From: Cupriavidus lacunae
GTDB lineage: Bacteria > Pseudomonadota > Gammaproteobacteria > Burkholderiales > Burkholderiaceae
Reading direction: 5' to 3'
Assembly: GCF_003353055.1 (NCBI RefSeq)
Contig: NZ_QKWJ01000040.1
Span: forward strand, 1 to 62,643
DNA: 62,643 bases
How positions within the stretch are numbered: position 1 is the first letter of the stretch; every line of letters starts with the position of its first letter. Both the position numbers and the translations under genes were made by a program. The notes under the pieces were generated by a model. It had not been told where the DNA came from. It saw only the letters and a list, made by a program, of their open reading frames with translations, and ran no database searches. Below are positions 62,524-62,643 of this stretch, in pieces.

Positions 62524-62643
62524 ATGCACATCTTCGAACGAGAAGTTAAAGGCCGTCGCTACCGTATTGCCGCGCAGTCGGTGTGGGACGCGGAGCGGGG
62601 CCGTTCCGTCGCGCGCCAAGTCGTGCTGGGACCGGCCGAGCAG
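62524..62643 (+). CDS. Possible transposase N-terminus, cut by window edge
   Basis: The open frame reads MHIFEREVKGRRYRIAAQSV, then WDAERGRSVARQVVLGPAEQ, up to the last base. The pattern (short basic start, KGRRYRxxxxSVWD, then a basic VARQVVLGP) resembles the opening of IS4/IS1634-type transposases and of related plasmid proteins. GAGGGA lies only a few bases ahead. Only 40 residues are visible, so the assignment is tentative. Confidence 0.4.
   Translation, partial: MHIFEREVKGRRYRIAAQSVWDAERGRSVARQVVLGPAEQ

Overview
The window looks like chromosomal DNA of a GC-rich betaproteobacterium of the Cupriavidus/Ralstonia type. The reasons are a phasin and an acetoacetyl-CoA reductase of polyhydroxybutyrate (PHB) metabolism, a 526-residue isocitrate lyase, a CusCBAF copper/silver efflux operon, a Bug-type solute receptor, and several small stress proteins of kinds common in Burkholderiaceae. 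This taxonomic placement is inference from protein families, because no rRNA or tRNA gene was seen.

Layout. 1-5.8 kb: a decayed MFS exporter fragment, a secreted cupin, and an amino-acid ABC transporter operon (aapJQMP, minus strand). 6.3-12.4 kb: isocitrate lyase with a palindromic upstream site and a strong terminator, a UPF0178 protein, a divergent LysR/quinone-reductase pair, then a scar zone. The scar zone holds an internally deleted Old Yellow Enzyme gene, an exact 66-bp copy of the aceA 3' end and a fragment of a hybrid histidine kinase. 12.4-27 kb: a stress/PHB island with two UspA proteins, an EF-P paralogue lacking the modifiable lysine, a DUF883 protein, a DksA-type zinc finger, cusCBAF, PhaP, PhaB and a ferritin-like protein. 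27-36 kb: a catabolic cluster for an unidentified hydroxy or oxo acid (cupin, CitMHS transporter, Ldh2 dehydrogenase, ABM monooxygenase, aldehyde dehydrogenase, a GntR regulator with two DNA-binding domains, a Bug receptor and a beta-propeller lactonase).

36-50 kb: housekeeping and transport genes: BamE-like lipoprotein, CorA/ZntB channel, SbmA-type ABC exporter, ArsR-SRPBCC-DUF1801 operon, a four-gene aromatic-acid-type efflux operon (ytcA-hlyD-FUSC-OMF), an ABC-F ATPase and an MDR dehydrogenase. 50.7-59.2 kb: a probable regulon built around a Crp/Fnr-family regulator, with a HAD hydrolase, class II aldolase, MFS importer, pyruvate/indolepyruvate-decarboxylase-like enzyme, acyl-CoA ligase and a cytochrome-b-like membrane protein. 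The two divergent promoter regions of this cluster share a near-identical 16-bp inverted repeat, which is the best evidence here for an undescribed, coherently regulated pathway. 59.2-62.6 kb: a second copy of the ytcA-hlyD-FUSC-OMF operon in which only FUSC is intact; hlyD and ytcA keep their ends but have lost their middles, and the OMF stub is joined to a LysR tail. The right edge cuts through what may be a transposase.

Recurring theme: many genes in the window survive only as ends with the middle deleted, often beside duplications, so recombination has reshaped this chromosome segment repeatedly. Names come from motif reading only; no database search was run.
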